A stretch of 53,724 bases of DNA from an uncultured Campylobacter sp. (lineage in GTDB: Bacteria; Campylobacterota; Campylobacteria; Campylobacterales; Campylobacteraceae): NCBI RefSeq assembly GCF_938039245.1, contig NZ_CALHVN010000034.1:1-53724 (forward strand), read 5' to 3'. Made by a program: the position numbers and the translations under genes. Below are positions 34,882 to 43,719 of the stretch, piece by piece. Below the pieces are notes generated by a model. That model did not search any database and was not told where the DNA came from. It saw only the letters and a list, made by a program, of their open reading frames with translations. Position 1 is the stretch's first letter; each line of letters starts with the position of its first letter.

Positions 34882-36462
34882 TTATACCCTTTTATAACCG
34901 AACCAAAACCGCGTGTTACCGCTTTTTTCTATTTTATTTATAATCGTATCAAACATACCGTGAGTACCCAAAATCGCCGTTATCATCGAGGCTATGATAC
35001 CGATAGCCATCGTCACGGCAAAGCCCTTAACCGGTCCGGTGCCGTAGGCATAAAGCACGACTGACGTGATAAGCGTGGTCAAATTTGCGTCTATGATCGC
35101 ACTCATCGCATTTTCGTAGCCCTTTTTCACGCTCGTTGCGATGCTGGCTCCGTCGCGCAGTAGCTCCCTGATACGCTCGTTTATGATGACGTTTGCATCC
35201 ACGGCCATACCGATGGTTAGCACTATGCCGGCCATTCCAGGTAGCGTTAGAGCAGCGCCAAACATCGCCATCACGGCGACTAATATTAAGATATTTGCGA
35301 CAAGCGCAATATTTGCCAAAATGCCGCTAAATCCGTAATAAACTATCATAAACAGTACCACCAAGACCGATGCCGAGGCTAGCGCGATCATAGATTGTCT
35401 TATACTATCGGCGCCAAGGCTTGGTCCCACGCTTCGTTTTTCTAGCATTTTTACCGGAGCCAAAAGAGCGCCGCTTCTAAGCGCGATAGCTACGTCGTGA
35501 GCCTCCTCGACGCTAAATCCGCCGCTTATCTGGCCGCTTCCGCCGCCGATTCTCTCGTTTATCGAAGGGGCGGAGTAAACCTTGCCGTCAAGCACGATAG
35601 CTAGGCGCTTGCCGACGTTCGCACCGGTAAAATCACCAAAAATTCTAGCTCCCTCGGCGTTTAGGGTAAAGCTGATGATAGGCGAGTTCGTGCGCTGATC
35701 AAAGGCAACTCTAGCGTCCGTTAGCATAGCTCCGTCAAGTACGGGGATGTTTTTTACGACGTATTTTATCTGCTCGTTTTTGACGTCCGGATAGATGATG
35801 TCGCCGTAGCTCTCAGCCTCGGCCTCGCTCATAGAGTTTGCCTGCGACTGGCGCTTTTCATCGACGGCCATCAGCTGGAGGTGCGCGGCTTTTGCGATGA
35901 GATCGCGTGCGCGCTGCTCGTCCTCAGCCGTTTTGATACCCGGAAGCTCGACTAGGATATTATCCTTGCCCTGTCTTGCTACGGTAGGCTCGGCTAGGCC
36001 GAACTGATCGAGTCGGTTTCTGATCGTTTCTACCGCTTGATTTATCGCGTATTCGATAGTTTCGGCCTTCTCGGCATCGGTTAAACCGACCGAGTATTTT
36101 AGGCCGTCTTTTTGTACGTTAAGACCTTTGATATCTTTTAGCATACCGTCGATTTTAGCGGCTTCGTCCGCATCAAGCAGCTCAAAGTCCACCTTGTCCT
36201 CGCGGATTTTAAAGCTATCGATCAAAACGTCCTCTTTTTTCGCAAAATAGTTCACGCTAGCGGCGATTGACTTAATCTTTGAGTGTACGGCCTCCTCGGT
36301 CTCGACGCCAAGAAGCATATGAAGTCCGCCCTGCAAATCAAGTCCGAGGCTGATTTTAGAGCCGCCTAGCTTGTCCGTAAAGGACGGCGCGGAAAATATA
36401 ATGCCCAAAATCAAAGCCAAAACAAAGATGATCAGCCTATATGTTATTTTGCCGTTACGCAT
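34882..36462 (-). CDS. secD: Protein translocase subunit SecD
   Basis: SecD pairs with SecF and YajC around SecYEG. The 526-residue protein has the first membrane helix, then LGLDLQGGLHMLLGVE, the large periplasmic P1 domain (RNRLDQFGLAEPTVARQG), and the C-terminal five-helix bundle with GMAVDANVIINERIRE and LTTLITSVVLYAYGTGPVKG. Length and motifs are normal. It overlaps the end of yajC by eight bases and abuts secF. Confidence 0.97.
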   Translation of the reverse strand: MRNGKITYRLIIFVLALILGIIFSAPSFTDKLGGSKISLGLDLQGGLHMLLGVETEEAVHSKIKSIAASVNYFAKKEDVLIDSFKIREDKVDFELLDADEAAKIDGMLKDIKGLNVQKDGLKYSVGLTDAEKAETIEYAINQAVETIRNRLDQFGLAEPTVARQGKDNILVELPGIKTAEDEQRARDLIAKAAHLQLMAVDEKRQSQANSMSEAEAESYGDIIYPDVKNEQIKYVVKNIPVLDGAMLTDARVAFDQRTNSPIISFTLNAEGARIFGDFTGANVGKRLAIVLDGKVYSAPSINERIGGGSGQISGGFSVEEAHDVAIALRSGALLAPVKMLEKRSVGPSLGADSIRQSMIALASASVLVVLFMIVYYGFSGILANIALVANILILVAVMAMFGAALTLPGMAGIVLTIGMAVDANVIINERIRELLRDGASIATSVKKGYENAMSAIIDANLTTLITSVVLYAYGTGPVKGFAVTMAIGIIASMITAILGTHGMFDTIINKIEKSGNTRFWFGYKRV

Positions 36463-36745
36463 TTACTTTCGTCTCTGTTTTTTCTATTTTTCTCGCGATA
36501 AATTCGCGTGAAACGCGCACGATTACGTCGTCGTTAAGCTTAACTCTGATAAAATCATCTTCCGGTTTTATCACCTCGCAGATTAGTCCGCCGCTAGTTA
36601 TGATCTTGTCGCCTTTTTCGAGTGCGGCTAGCATCGCGGCATGAGCTTTTTGCTGTTTTTGCTGCGGTCTGATAACCAAAAAATAAAATATCGCGAAAAG
36701 CACGACTAGAGGCAGTAATGAAGCTACGAAATTTCCTTCTTGCAT
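36455..36745 (-). CDS. yajC: Sec translocase accessory protein YajC
   Basis: YajC is a small single-pass inner-membrane protein of the SecDF complex. The 96-residue product has a short N-terminal segment, a membrane helix (LLPLVVLFAIFYFLVIRPQQ) with the family signature RPQQKQQK, and a cytosolic beta domain (LEKGDKIITSGGLICEV). AAGGAA precedes the ATG at 36745. It is first in the minus-strand string, and its start region overlaps the divergent lnt start by 28 bases. Confidence 0.96.
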   Translation of the reverse strand: MQEGNFVASLLPLVVLFAIFYFLVIRPQQKQQKAHAAMLAALEKGDKIITSGGLICEVIKPEDDFIRVKLNDDVIVRVSREFIARKIEKTETKVNA

Positions 36746-38019
36746 GGGGTTCCTTGATAAAAAAAATTTTAAGCCCCTATTTTAGCACTAAAATTATAAT
36801 AAAAGCCTTTGTCGGCGCGATTTTAATCTCAAATTTTATACTAGCCGACGTTTTAGACGGCGAAATTTTAAATTTTATCTCGCCTTTTTTTGCGATCGCG
36901 GGCTTTTATTTGTTGCTTAAATTTGACCGCCGCGGCTTTTTTTGGACGGGATTTTTTATCGGGATTTTGTGGTTCTACTGGATCAGCTTTAGCCTCGTTT
37001 ATTACGAGCTTAGCTACCTCATCCCGCTTGAAATTTTAGCCATCGGGATCATCTACGGCGCGCTGTTTTTGATAGCGGGTATCCCGGCTCAAATTTGGCT
37101 AAAGGCTTTGCTGCTTATTTTAGTTTCCAACATCCATCCTTTCGGCTTTAACTGGTTAAATTTAGAAGCCGTTTTCGTGCCGGGCATGTTTGCGCCAAAT
37201 TTACTCGCCCTTGCGTTTATTTTCGCCGCGATTTTGTGCCTGTTTTACGTCAAAAACCGCTTCAAATTTATAGCTTTTGCCGCGCTTTTAGCCTGCGCGG
37301 TGCAGTATGATACGCCAAATTTTAAAACTCTGCCTTTTGAGGTAAAGCTAGCAAACACCGACGTCCCGCAAGAGCTAAAGTGGCAAAAGCGGCTAAAAAA
37401 CGAGTTTATAAATCAAAATTTAGCCGTCATAGACGAGGCGATAAGCGCGGGATTTAGGACGGTTATTTTGCCCGAGAGCGCCTTTCCTGCCTATATGACG
37501 CACGAGCGAAATCTCATCGCCGAGCTGCTCGAAAAATCCCAAAAGATCGCTATCCTCGCCGGCGCACTAGCCCTAGAAAACGGCGCGAGCTACAACTCGG
37601 TATTTTTCTTTGAGCAAGGCAAGATGTGGCGGATGGATAAATTTATCCTCGTGCCTTTTGGCGAAGAGATCCCGCTACCGGCGTTTGCGCGAGATTTGAT
37701 AAATAAAATATTTTTCGGCGGCGCGAAGGATTTTGAGACGGCGAGCGCTCCTAGCGACTACGAGATAGAGGGCGTAAAAATCAGAAACGCGATCTGCTAC
37801 GAAGCGACTAGAGACGAGCTTTTTACGGGGGAATTCGACGTCATGATCGCGGTAACTAACAACGGCTGGTTTGTGCCTAGCACAGAGCCAAATTTACAGC
37901 GAAATTTACTCAAATACTACGCGACGAAATACGGCAAAGCCATCTATCACAGCGTAAACGGCTCGCCGTCTGAGATAATAACGCCAAAACAAGGCTTGCT
38001 CGATAAATTTTTCAGATAA
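36718..38019 (+). CDS. lnt: Apolipoprotein N-acyltransferase
   Basis: Lnt adds the third acyl chain to lipoproteins in the inner membrane; this window encodes several substrates. The 433-residue protein has about six N-terminal membrane helices and a C-terminal nitrilase domain. The catalytic Glu is in ILPESAFPAY, the Lys in WRMDKFILVPFGEE, and the Cys in RNAICYEATRDE. The ATG at 36718 has GAGG five bases before it, inside the divergent yajC gene. It is shorter than the E. coli enzyme (about 510), as usual in Campylobacter. Confidence 0.94.
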   Translation: MKLRNFLLAWGSLIKKILSPYFSTKIIIKAFVGAILISNFILADVLDGEILNFISPFFAIAGFYLLLKFDRRGFFWTGFFIGILWFYWISFSLVYYELSYLIPLEILAIGIIYGALFLIAGIPAQIWLKALLLILVSNIHPFGFNWLNLEAVFVPGMFAPNLLALAFIFAAILCLFYVKNRFKFIAFAALLACAVQYDTPNFKTLPFEVKLANTDVPQELKWQKRLKNEFINQNLAVIDEAISAGFRTVILPESAFPAYMTHERNLIAELLEKSQKIAILAGALALENGASYNSVFFFEQGKMWRMDKFILVPFGEEIPLPAFARDLINKIFFGGAKDFETASAPSDYEIEGVKIRNAICYEATRDELFTGEFDVMIAVTNNGWFVPSTEPNLQRNLLKYYATKYGKAIYHSVNGSPSEIITPKQGLLDKFFR

Positions 38020-38030
38020 ATTTGCTAAAT

Positions 38031-38162
38031 TTAGGCGTTTTTGCGTTTGCTAAAAAGCAACCGAATTTGCAATGATACGTAAAATATACAAGCCGCAACA
38101 AAAACTACAAGCATAAAATCAATACACATCTGCCAAAACAGCTTGCCTGGAGATTTCAGTAC
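38031..38162 (-). other. In-frame open continuation after the 164-residue membrane protein
   Basis: Directly after the TGA at 38163-38165, the same frame stays open for 43 codons to a TAA at 38031. It contains a hydrophobic helix, beginning at an internal Met: MCIDFMLVVFVAACIFYVSL, then QIRLLFSKRKNA. It may be the C-terminal part of a protein split by a stop codon, or a separate 32-residue peptide starting at that ATG. The ribosome-binding site for the latter is weak. It lies only 11 bases from the convergent lnt stop. Confidence 0.4.
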
Positions 38163-38630
38163 TCATTCATATTCAGGCGAGTATCTTGGATGACGATAGC
38201 CGATGTGGTAACCGCTAAAATCCCAATACACAAAAAAACTGCTCACAAAAATGATAAAAATAGAAAGAAAAAATCTTTTTACAGGATTTTCTTTTATTAT
38301 CATCTTTAAGGTGTAAGCTTTATTTTCTTTACTACTGCACAGCAAGCAAGCAGCTACGAAACCGACAAGCGTGACGACCTTGATAATCCCCATATAAGCG
38401 ATGTAAAACGCGGCCTTTTGCGCAAAATCGGTATGAGTAAAAGCTCTCTCTACGGCCGGGTAAATTTTAAGCATAGCTTCTACGAAAACTCGCGCCAAAG
38501 ACGAGCGAGCCAGCACGTCAAAAGGCAATACGAAAATGCCTAGCGCGCAAATAAAATAAAAAGCGCAAAGCCCGAGCAGAACGAGTCCAAGCGCCTTGTT
38601 TTTGCCGTTTTGTTTTGCTTCTGTTTGCAT
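38163..38630 (-). CDS. Membrane protein of unknown function
   Basis: The ATG at 38630, preceded by AAAGAGAG, is preferred; an upstream start at 38657 would add nine residues. The 155-residue product has three membrane segments (about 15-36, 76-98 and 117-137) and ends SGYHIGYRHPRYSPEYE. It is not a family I recognise. In the same frame the DNA after the stop stays open and encodes a further hydrophobic helix, so the protein may have lost a C-terminal segment. It is convergent with lnt. A stretch of 104 bases and a hairpin separate it from metK. Confidence 0.65.
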   Translation of the reverse strand: MQTEAKQNGKNKALGLVLLGLCAFYFICALGIFVLPFDVLARSSLARVFVEAMLKIYPAVERAFTHTDFAQKAAFYIAYMGIIKVVTLVGFVAACLLCSSKENKAYTLKMIIKENPVKRFFLSIFIIFVSSFFVYWDFSGYHIGYRHPRYSPEYE

Positions 38631-38729
38631 TTTAACTCTCTTTAAAATTTGTCGCACGTTTTTGAAGCAAATTTAAGACGTAAAGTGGGACGAAATTTCA
38701 TACGAAGCCTTAAATTTGAGGGTAAATTT

Positions 38730-38755
38730 AAGCCCGCGTTAAATTTAGCGGGCTT
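38730..38755 (-). terminator. Hairpin terminator after metK
   Basis: AAGCCCGC (38730-38737) and GCGGGCTT (38748-38755) form a perfect 8-bp GC-rich stem with a ten-base loop, six bases past the metK stop. The following bases on the minus strand are only moderately T-rich (TAAATTT), so it is a plausible but not ideal intrinsic terminator. Confidence 0.65.
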
Positions 38756-38761
38756 TCAAAA

Positions 38762-39964
38762 TTATTTAATCAAAGCTTTAAAAGTATCAACCGCGTCAAG
38801 CTTTTCCCACGGATATTTGGCGTTTCCGACTTGACCTTTGGCTGCTACTTTAGCGTATAAAAACGTATCTTTGCCGGGTTTATCCAGGCCGAATTTATTC
38901 GTGATCCAGCGCGGAGTGAGGGCGAAGTTTTCGCTAACGAAATTTGACAGCATATCGTCGTTTATGCCCGCGATCTGCGTGCCCATCGTATCGACGCTGA
39001 CGGATGTAGGCTTTGCCATACCGATAGCGTAGCTTAGCTGGACGATGCACTTTTTAGCAAGGCCGGCCGCGACGATGTTTTTAGCTATCCAGCGCGCAGC
39101 ATAAAGACCGCTGCGATCGACCTTGGTGTAGTCTTTGCTGCTTTGCGCGCCGCCGCCTATCGGGCTATATCCGCCAAAGCTATCTACGATGAGCTTGCGA
39201 CCCGTTAGTCCGCTATCGTGAAGCGAGCTGTGATTTACGTAGCGACCGGTCGGGTTGATGTAGATTAGCGTTTTGCTCTTATCATATAGACCCTTTGGCA
39301 AGCCCGCATCGTCGATGAGGGTTTGCACCAGGGCGCGCAGTTCCTCTATCTTCATCGTCTCGACGCAAGGGGCCGAAACTACGATAGTGTGGATGCTTTG
39401 AGGTTTGCAGTTTTCAAAGTTATCCTTCGTGCCGTAGTCTACGGTAACCTGAGTTTTGATATCGACGCCGAGTTTATCGGGATTAGCTTTGGCAAATTTA
39501 TAAACCTTATCGCAAAGCATCCTAGCGTATGTTATGGCTGCTGGCATATATTCGTTCGCTTCGCAGCTAGCAAAGCCAAACATTATGCCTTGATCCCCTG
39601 CGCCTATCTCGCCGCCTTCTTGATCGACGCCTTGATTTATATCGGCGCTTTGCTGATTTACGCAGACTTTTATCTCGATGTCGTCCGGATGCAGGCACTG
39701 CTCTTTAGTAAATTTAGACTTGCCGTCGTAGCCGATTTTTGCTAGTGCGTTTTTAACGATCGCCTCGTAGTCTTTAAAACTTAGCTTAACCTTAGAGTTT
39801 ATCTCTCCGCCTATTATAATGTTTTTACCCGCGACGAAAACCTCGCTAGCGACGCGGCCGTTTGGATCTTGCATCAAGATCGTATCGACGATGCTATCTG
39901 CGATGATGTCGGCGCATTTATCCGGATGCCCCGGACTTACGACCTCTGAAGTAAATAGATACAT
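38762..39964 (-). CDS. metK: S-adenosylmethionine synthetase
   Basis: MetK makes SAM from methionine and ATP. The 400-residue protein has the N-terminal GHPDKCADIIAD with the ATP-binding His, the GAGDQGIMFG methionine-binding motif, NPTGRYVNHS and the GGGAQSSKDYTKVDRS phosphate loop. It is full length. It is transcribed alone; a hairpin terminator follows and the start diverges from sstT across 144 bases. Identification is certain. Confidence 0.98.
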   Translation of the reverse strand: MYLFTSEVVSPGHPDKCADIIADSIVDTILMQDPNGRVASEVFVAGKNIIIGGEINSKVKLSFKDYEAIVKNALAKIGYDGKSKFTKEQCLHPDDIEIKVCVNQQSADINQGVDQEGGEIGAGDQGIMFGFASCEANEYMPAAITYARMLCDKVYKFAKANPDKLGVDIKTQVTVDYGTKDNFENCKPQSIHTIVVSAPCVETMKIEELRALVQTLIDDAGLPKGLYDKSKTLIYINPTGRYVNHSSLHDSGLTGRKLIVDSFGGYSPIGGGAQSSKDYTKVDRSGLYAARWIAKNIVAAGLAKKCIVQLSYAIGMAKPTSVSVDTMGTQIAGINDDMLSNFVSENFALTPRWITNKFGLDKPGKDTFLYAKVAAKGQVGNAKYPWEKLDAVDTFKALIK

Positions 39965-40108
39965 AGCGTTTCCTTTTATGAAATTTAATCTCGCAATTGT
40001 AACATTTCATAATAAAATTGAAATTAATCTCGCTCAAAGCTTGTAAATTCGGCATAAATTCGGCTATAATCCTAAACTAAAATTAAACTTTAAAGCAAGG
40101 ACACTAGA

Positions 40109-41413
40109 ATGTTTGGCAAACTGGCAAAAAGATACGCCGACGGAAATTTGATCGTTCAAATTCTAATCGGCATCCTACTGGGGGCGGCGATAGGCTTTTG
40201 GACGCATAGTCAATCGGCGGATTTTAACAAGCTCATAGCAGAGGGCGTAACCGATACGGCGCAGCTAGCCGCTGCTAAAAAAGGGCTAACGGACGCGGCA
40301 AATTCAGTAGCAAATTCTATCGCCGTTTTGGGCGATCTCTTCGTCGGAGCGCTTAAAGCCATCGCGCCGATCCTGGTTTTCGTGCTAGTGGCGGCCTCTA
40401 TCATCGTAAAAGAATTCGGCCACTCCAAAGGCATGCAAAAGGTAGTCGGACTATATCTAGTAGGTACGTTTTTAGCCGCCGTGGTCGCCGTAGTCGCTAG
40501 TTTTCTTTTTCCTACGGAGCTTATGCTAAAAGGCGTACAAAGCGCCGATATGAGCGCTCCGCAAGGTATCGTAGAGGTGCTAAAAGACCTCATCTTTAAA
40601 ATGGTTCAAAACCCTATCACCGCGCTTTCTAGCGGCAACTACATCGGCATCATTACCTGGGCCGTGGGCAGCGGTATCGCGATGAGATTTTGCACCGCCG
40701 AGACTAAAAAAGTCTTTCAAGACGTTAGCGACGGCGTGACTAAAATCGTTAGATTTATCATCCGCCTAGCGCCGTTTGGTATCTTTGGTCTAGTTACCAT
40801 TAGCATCCACAATACCGGCTTTGACGCGCTTGCGGGCTACCTAAAACTAATCCTCGTTCTAGTAGGCTCCATGGCCTTCGTTTCTTTCGTCGTTTATCCT
40901 GCGATAGTGTTTGTCCTAACCAAGAAAAATCCTTATCCGCTCGTGATGACTTGCGTGAGAGAGAGCGCAGTTACGGCGTTTTTCACCCGCAGCTCGGCGG
41001 CAAACATCCCCGTAAATATGGCGCTTTGCAAAAAGCTAGGACTAAAAGAGGAGCTCTACTCAATCTCGATCCCTCTAGGAGCTACCATAAACATGGGCGG
41101 CGCTGCCGTAACTATCGGCGTTTTGGCGCTTGCGGCGGTAAATTCGATCCCTTCTATTACCGTTGATTTTGGCGACGCGTTACTGCTTTGCTTTATCTCG
41201 GCTCTTGGCGCGTGCGGGGCTTCGGGCGTTGCGGGCGGTTCGCTACTGCTAGTGCCGCTTGCTTGCGCGCTATTTGGCATCGGTAACGACATCGCGATGC
41301 AGGTTGTCGGCGTAGGATTTATCATCGGCGTGATCCAAGACTCGGTAGAAACAGCCGTAAATAGCGCCTCAGACGTACTTTTCACAGCCGTAGCGTCTGA
41401 AACGTCAGAGTAA
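40109..41413 (+). CDS. sstT: Serine/threonine:Na+ symporter SstT
   Basis: This 434-residue protein is a dicarboxylate/amino acid:cation symporter of the SstT group. It has the family opening KRYADGNLIVQILIGILLGA, about eight membrane helices, a serine-rich re-entrant loop region (TRSSAANIPVNMALCKKLGL), the NMGGAAVTIGVLALAAV motif and SALGACGASGVAGGSLLLVP near the C-terminus. It imports serine, a major carbon source for Campylobacter. The ribosome-binding site is AAGGA. Expression is probably from the 144-bp region shared with metK. Confidence 0.95.
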   Translation: MFGKLAKRYADGNLIVQILIGILLGAAIGFWTHSQSADFNKLIAEGVTDTAQLAAAKKGLTDAANSVANSIAVLGDLFVGALKAIAPILVFVLVAASIIVKEFGHSKGMQKVVGLYLVGTFLAAVVAVVASFLFPTELMLKGVQSADMSAPQGIVEVLKDLIFKMVQNPITALSSGNYIGIITWAVGSGIAMRFCTAETKKVFQDVSDGVTKIVRFIIRLAPFGIFGLVTISIHNTGFDALAGYLKLILVLVGSMAFVSFVVYPAIVFVLTKKNPYPLVMTCVRESAVTAFFTRSSAANIPVNMALCKKLGLKEELYSISIPLGATINMGGAAVTIGVLALAAVNSIPSITVDFGDALLLCFISALGACGASGVAGGSLLLVPLACALFGIGNDIAMQVVGVGFIIGVIQDSVETAVNSASDVLFTAVASETSE

Positions 41414-41429
41414 ATTTAAGGTCGCAAAA

Positions 41430-43151
41430 ATGAACGTTTGGGACTTGACCCCGCTTTTTAAAAACGAAAAAGAGCTGGAGACCTCGGCTCTTTCGTTGCA
41501 AAACGAGTGCGAAAAATTTGAAGCCAAATACTCGGATAAATTTTTAAATTTAAGCGACGAGGAATTTTTAGGCGCGCTTAACGAGTATGAAAATTTACTA
41601 GAAAACATCGCTCGCGTGCAAATTTACGTGAGCCTTGTTTTTTCAAAAGACACCTCAAAGGGCGCGTTTTACGCCAAATTTGACGAGCTTAGCTCAAAGG
41701 CGCAAAATCATCTGCTATTTTTCGAGCTTAAATTTAACGAATTTGACGAAGCCAGACAAAACAAAATCATCGCCAAAAGCCAAAGACTTGGCTACTATCT
41801 AGCCAATATCGCAAAAGAAAAAGCCCACCAGCTAAGCCTGAAAGAGGAGCAAATTTTACTCCGCACGGCAAACACGGGCGCGGAAGGCTTTTCACGGCTT
41901 TTTGACGAGACGCTAAGCGCGCTTAAGTTTAAATTTAAAGGCAAGATGTTAGGCGAAGAGGAAATTTTGTCAAAACTTCACAGCCCAGACCGAGCTGAGC
42001 GAAAAGCGGCCGCAAAGAGCCTCTCGGGCGGCCTAGCGCCGCAGCAGCATCTGCTTAGCTACATCTATAATATGATAAAAACCAACCTAAAAACCAGCTG
42101 CGAACTGAGAAAATTCGACCTGCCCGAAAGTCCTCGGCATTTCTCAAACCAAACGACCAAAGCCAGCGTAGACGCGCTTATAAAGGCTGCCGAGACGAGC
42201 TTTGATCTGCCGATTAAATTTTACGACAAAAAGCGCAAAATTTTAGGTTTTAAAAAGCTTTACGACTACGATAGATACGCGCCGCTTGAGCAGAGTAAGA
42301 GCGTTTATAAATTTGAAGAGTGCAAAAAAATCGTACTTGAAACTTTTGCCAAATTTAGTCCAAAATTCGGCGATATAGCCGCTCGCGCGTTTAAAGAGGG
42401 CTGGATCGACGTCTATCCGGCCGAAAACAAACGAGGCGGCGCCTTTTCGCAATCAGGCGTCGCAAATGCCCATCCTTACGTGCTTTTAAACCACACCGAC
42501 GAGAGGCGGGATCTTTTTACGCTAGCGCACGAGCTGGGTCACGCCGCGCATCAAAGCCTAGCCTATGAAAGCGTAGGATTTCTAAACGCCGACACGCCGC
42601 TAACTACGGCAGAGACGGCATCGGTATTTTGCGAGATGCTGGTTTTCGATCACGTCAAAAACACGCTAAAAGGCAAAGAAAAAACCGCCCTACTCGCGGG
42701 CAAGATCGAGGATATCTTCGCCACGCTTTATCGCCAGATAAACTTCACGACCTTTGAGCGCCGAGTTCACGCGCACGAGGGCGAGATCAGCTCCGAGGAG
42801 CTAAATAAAATTTGGCTCGAAGAAAGCGCTAAGATGTTTGGAAAAAGCGTCGCTCTAAACGACTACTACAAAATTTGGTGGAGCTACATCCCGCACTTCA
42901 TCCATACGCCGTTTTACTGCTACGCCTACTCCTATGCGCAGCTTTTGGTGCTAGCGATTTTTGGGCTTTATAAAAGCGGCAAATGCGAAAATTTCGTGCA
43001 AATTTACACCGAGTTTTTAAGCGCGGGCGGCTCACGCTCGCCAAAAGAGCTGGTCGGGATGTTTGGCTTTGATATCGAGGACGCGGCATTTTGGCAGATC
43101 GGCATAAACGAGGTTAGAAAGCTAGTGGAGGAGTTTTGCCAAGAAGCATAG
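41430..43151 (+). CDS. pepF: Oligoendopeptidase F (M3 family)
   Basis: PepF is a cytosolic zinc peptidase that cuts oligopeptides. The 573-residue protein has HELGH at 367-371 and the third ligand Glu at about 395 in TTAETASVF, as in M3B enzymes. The C-terminal region contains IPHFIHTPFYCYAYSYAQLL, typical of the family. It follows sstT by 16 bases and may share its message, with AAGG before its ATG. Length is normal. Substrate specificity is not visible from sequence. Confidence 0.95.
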   Translation: MNVWDLTPLFKNEKELETSALSLQNECEKFEAKYSDKFLNLSDEEFLGALNEYENLLENIARVQIYVSLVFSKDTSKGAFYAKFDELSSKAQNHLLFFELKFNEFDEARQNKIIAKSQRLGYYLANIAKEKAHQLSLKEEQILLRTANTGAEGFSRLFDETLSALKFKFKGKMLGEEEILSKLHSPDRAERKAAAKSLSGGLAPQQHLLSYIYNMIKTNLKTSCELRKFDLPESPRHFSNQTTKASVDALIKAAETSFDLPIKFYDKKRKILGFKKLYDYDRYAPLEQSKSVYKFEECKKIVLETFAKFSPKFGDIAARAFKEGWIDVYPAENKRGGAFSQSGVANAHPYVLLNHTDERRDLFTLAHELGHAAHQSLAYESVGFLNADTPLTTAETASVFCEMLVFDHVKNTLKGKEKTALLAGKIEDIFATLYRQINFTTFERRVHAHEGEISSEELNKIWLEESAKMFGKSVALNDYYKIWWSYIPHFIHTPFYCYAYSYAQLLVLAIFGLYKSGKCENFVQIYTEFLSAGGSRSPKELVGMFGFDIEDAAFWQIGINEVRKLVEEFCQEA

Positions 43152-43281
43152 CGAGCACAAATTTGGCTAAATTTTGAAGGCCCGGACGGCTACGAATTTG
43201 ACGCTAAATTTTACGTTAATTTAAGGTCAAATTCGGCGCCGCGACAGACGGCAAAATTTAAATGGCGCAAAAGGAGATAAG

Positions 43282-43719
43282 ATGCTTGATGAGATTTTAG
43301 ACGACGAGAAATTTTCGGCGATAATGAAACGCCACGTTTTTGAGTGCTTGGAGTACCTGCTAAAAAACGACCGCGCGTTTTCGGCGATGGCTAACCTTGA
43401 TCTAGTCAAATTTGACCCCGAGCTGCCGGATTATATTAGGGGCACTTTTACGGCTCCCGTTATCGTCTTTACGCTTGCTGGCTATACTTTTAGCAGCGCC
43501 AAACTCACGCCGGAGGAGTTAAGCTTCGAGGCTGGCTTCGGTAAGGAAAATTTTGCCAGCGTCGTTAGCTTTCCGCTTGGAGCTATCGTTCAAATTTTAG
43601 TAGAAAATAGCCCGATTTTGGTAAATTTTTCCGTATATAAAACTCAAAAAAGCCAGCTCGAAAAGTCGATGTCGGCGCTAATGTCAAACCCGAATAATAA
43701 AGATCTATTTAAAAAGTGA
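43282..43719 (+). CDS. SspB-like protein, candidate ClpX adaptor
   Basis: This 145-residue protein has no signal or membrane segment. Its core matches the SspB pattern: APVIVFTLAG, then LTPEELSFEAGFG, then VVSFPLGAIVQILVEN. E. coli SspB has the parallel IVLNIAP, L-x-x-DEVRFNARFGG and VSVPLAAVLAIYAREN. SspB binds ssrA-tagged proteins and tethers them to ClpX by a short basic-hydrophobic C-terminal tail. Here the tail is flexible and ends NNKDLFKK, which could serve that role. The first 40 residues are helical, as in SspB. AAGGAG precedes the ATG. The stop overlaps the next GTG start by four bases. The gene's reality is firm; the SspB identity is inference by pattern. Confidence 0.6.
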   Translation: MLDEILDDEKFSAIMKRHVFECLEYLLKNDRAFSAMANLDLVKFDPELPDYIRGTFTAPVIVFTLAGYTFSSAKLTPEELSFEAGFGKENFASVVSFPLGAIVQILVENSPILVNFSVYKTQKSQLEKSMSALMSNPNNKDLFKK

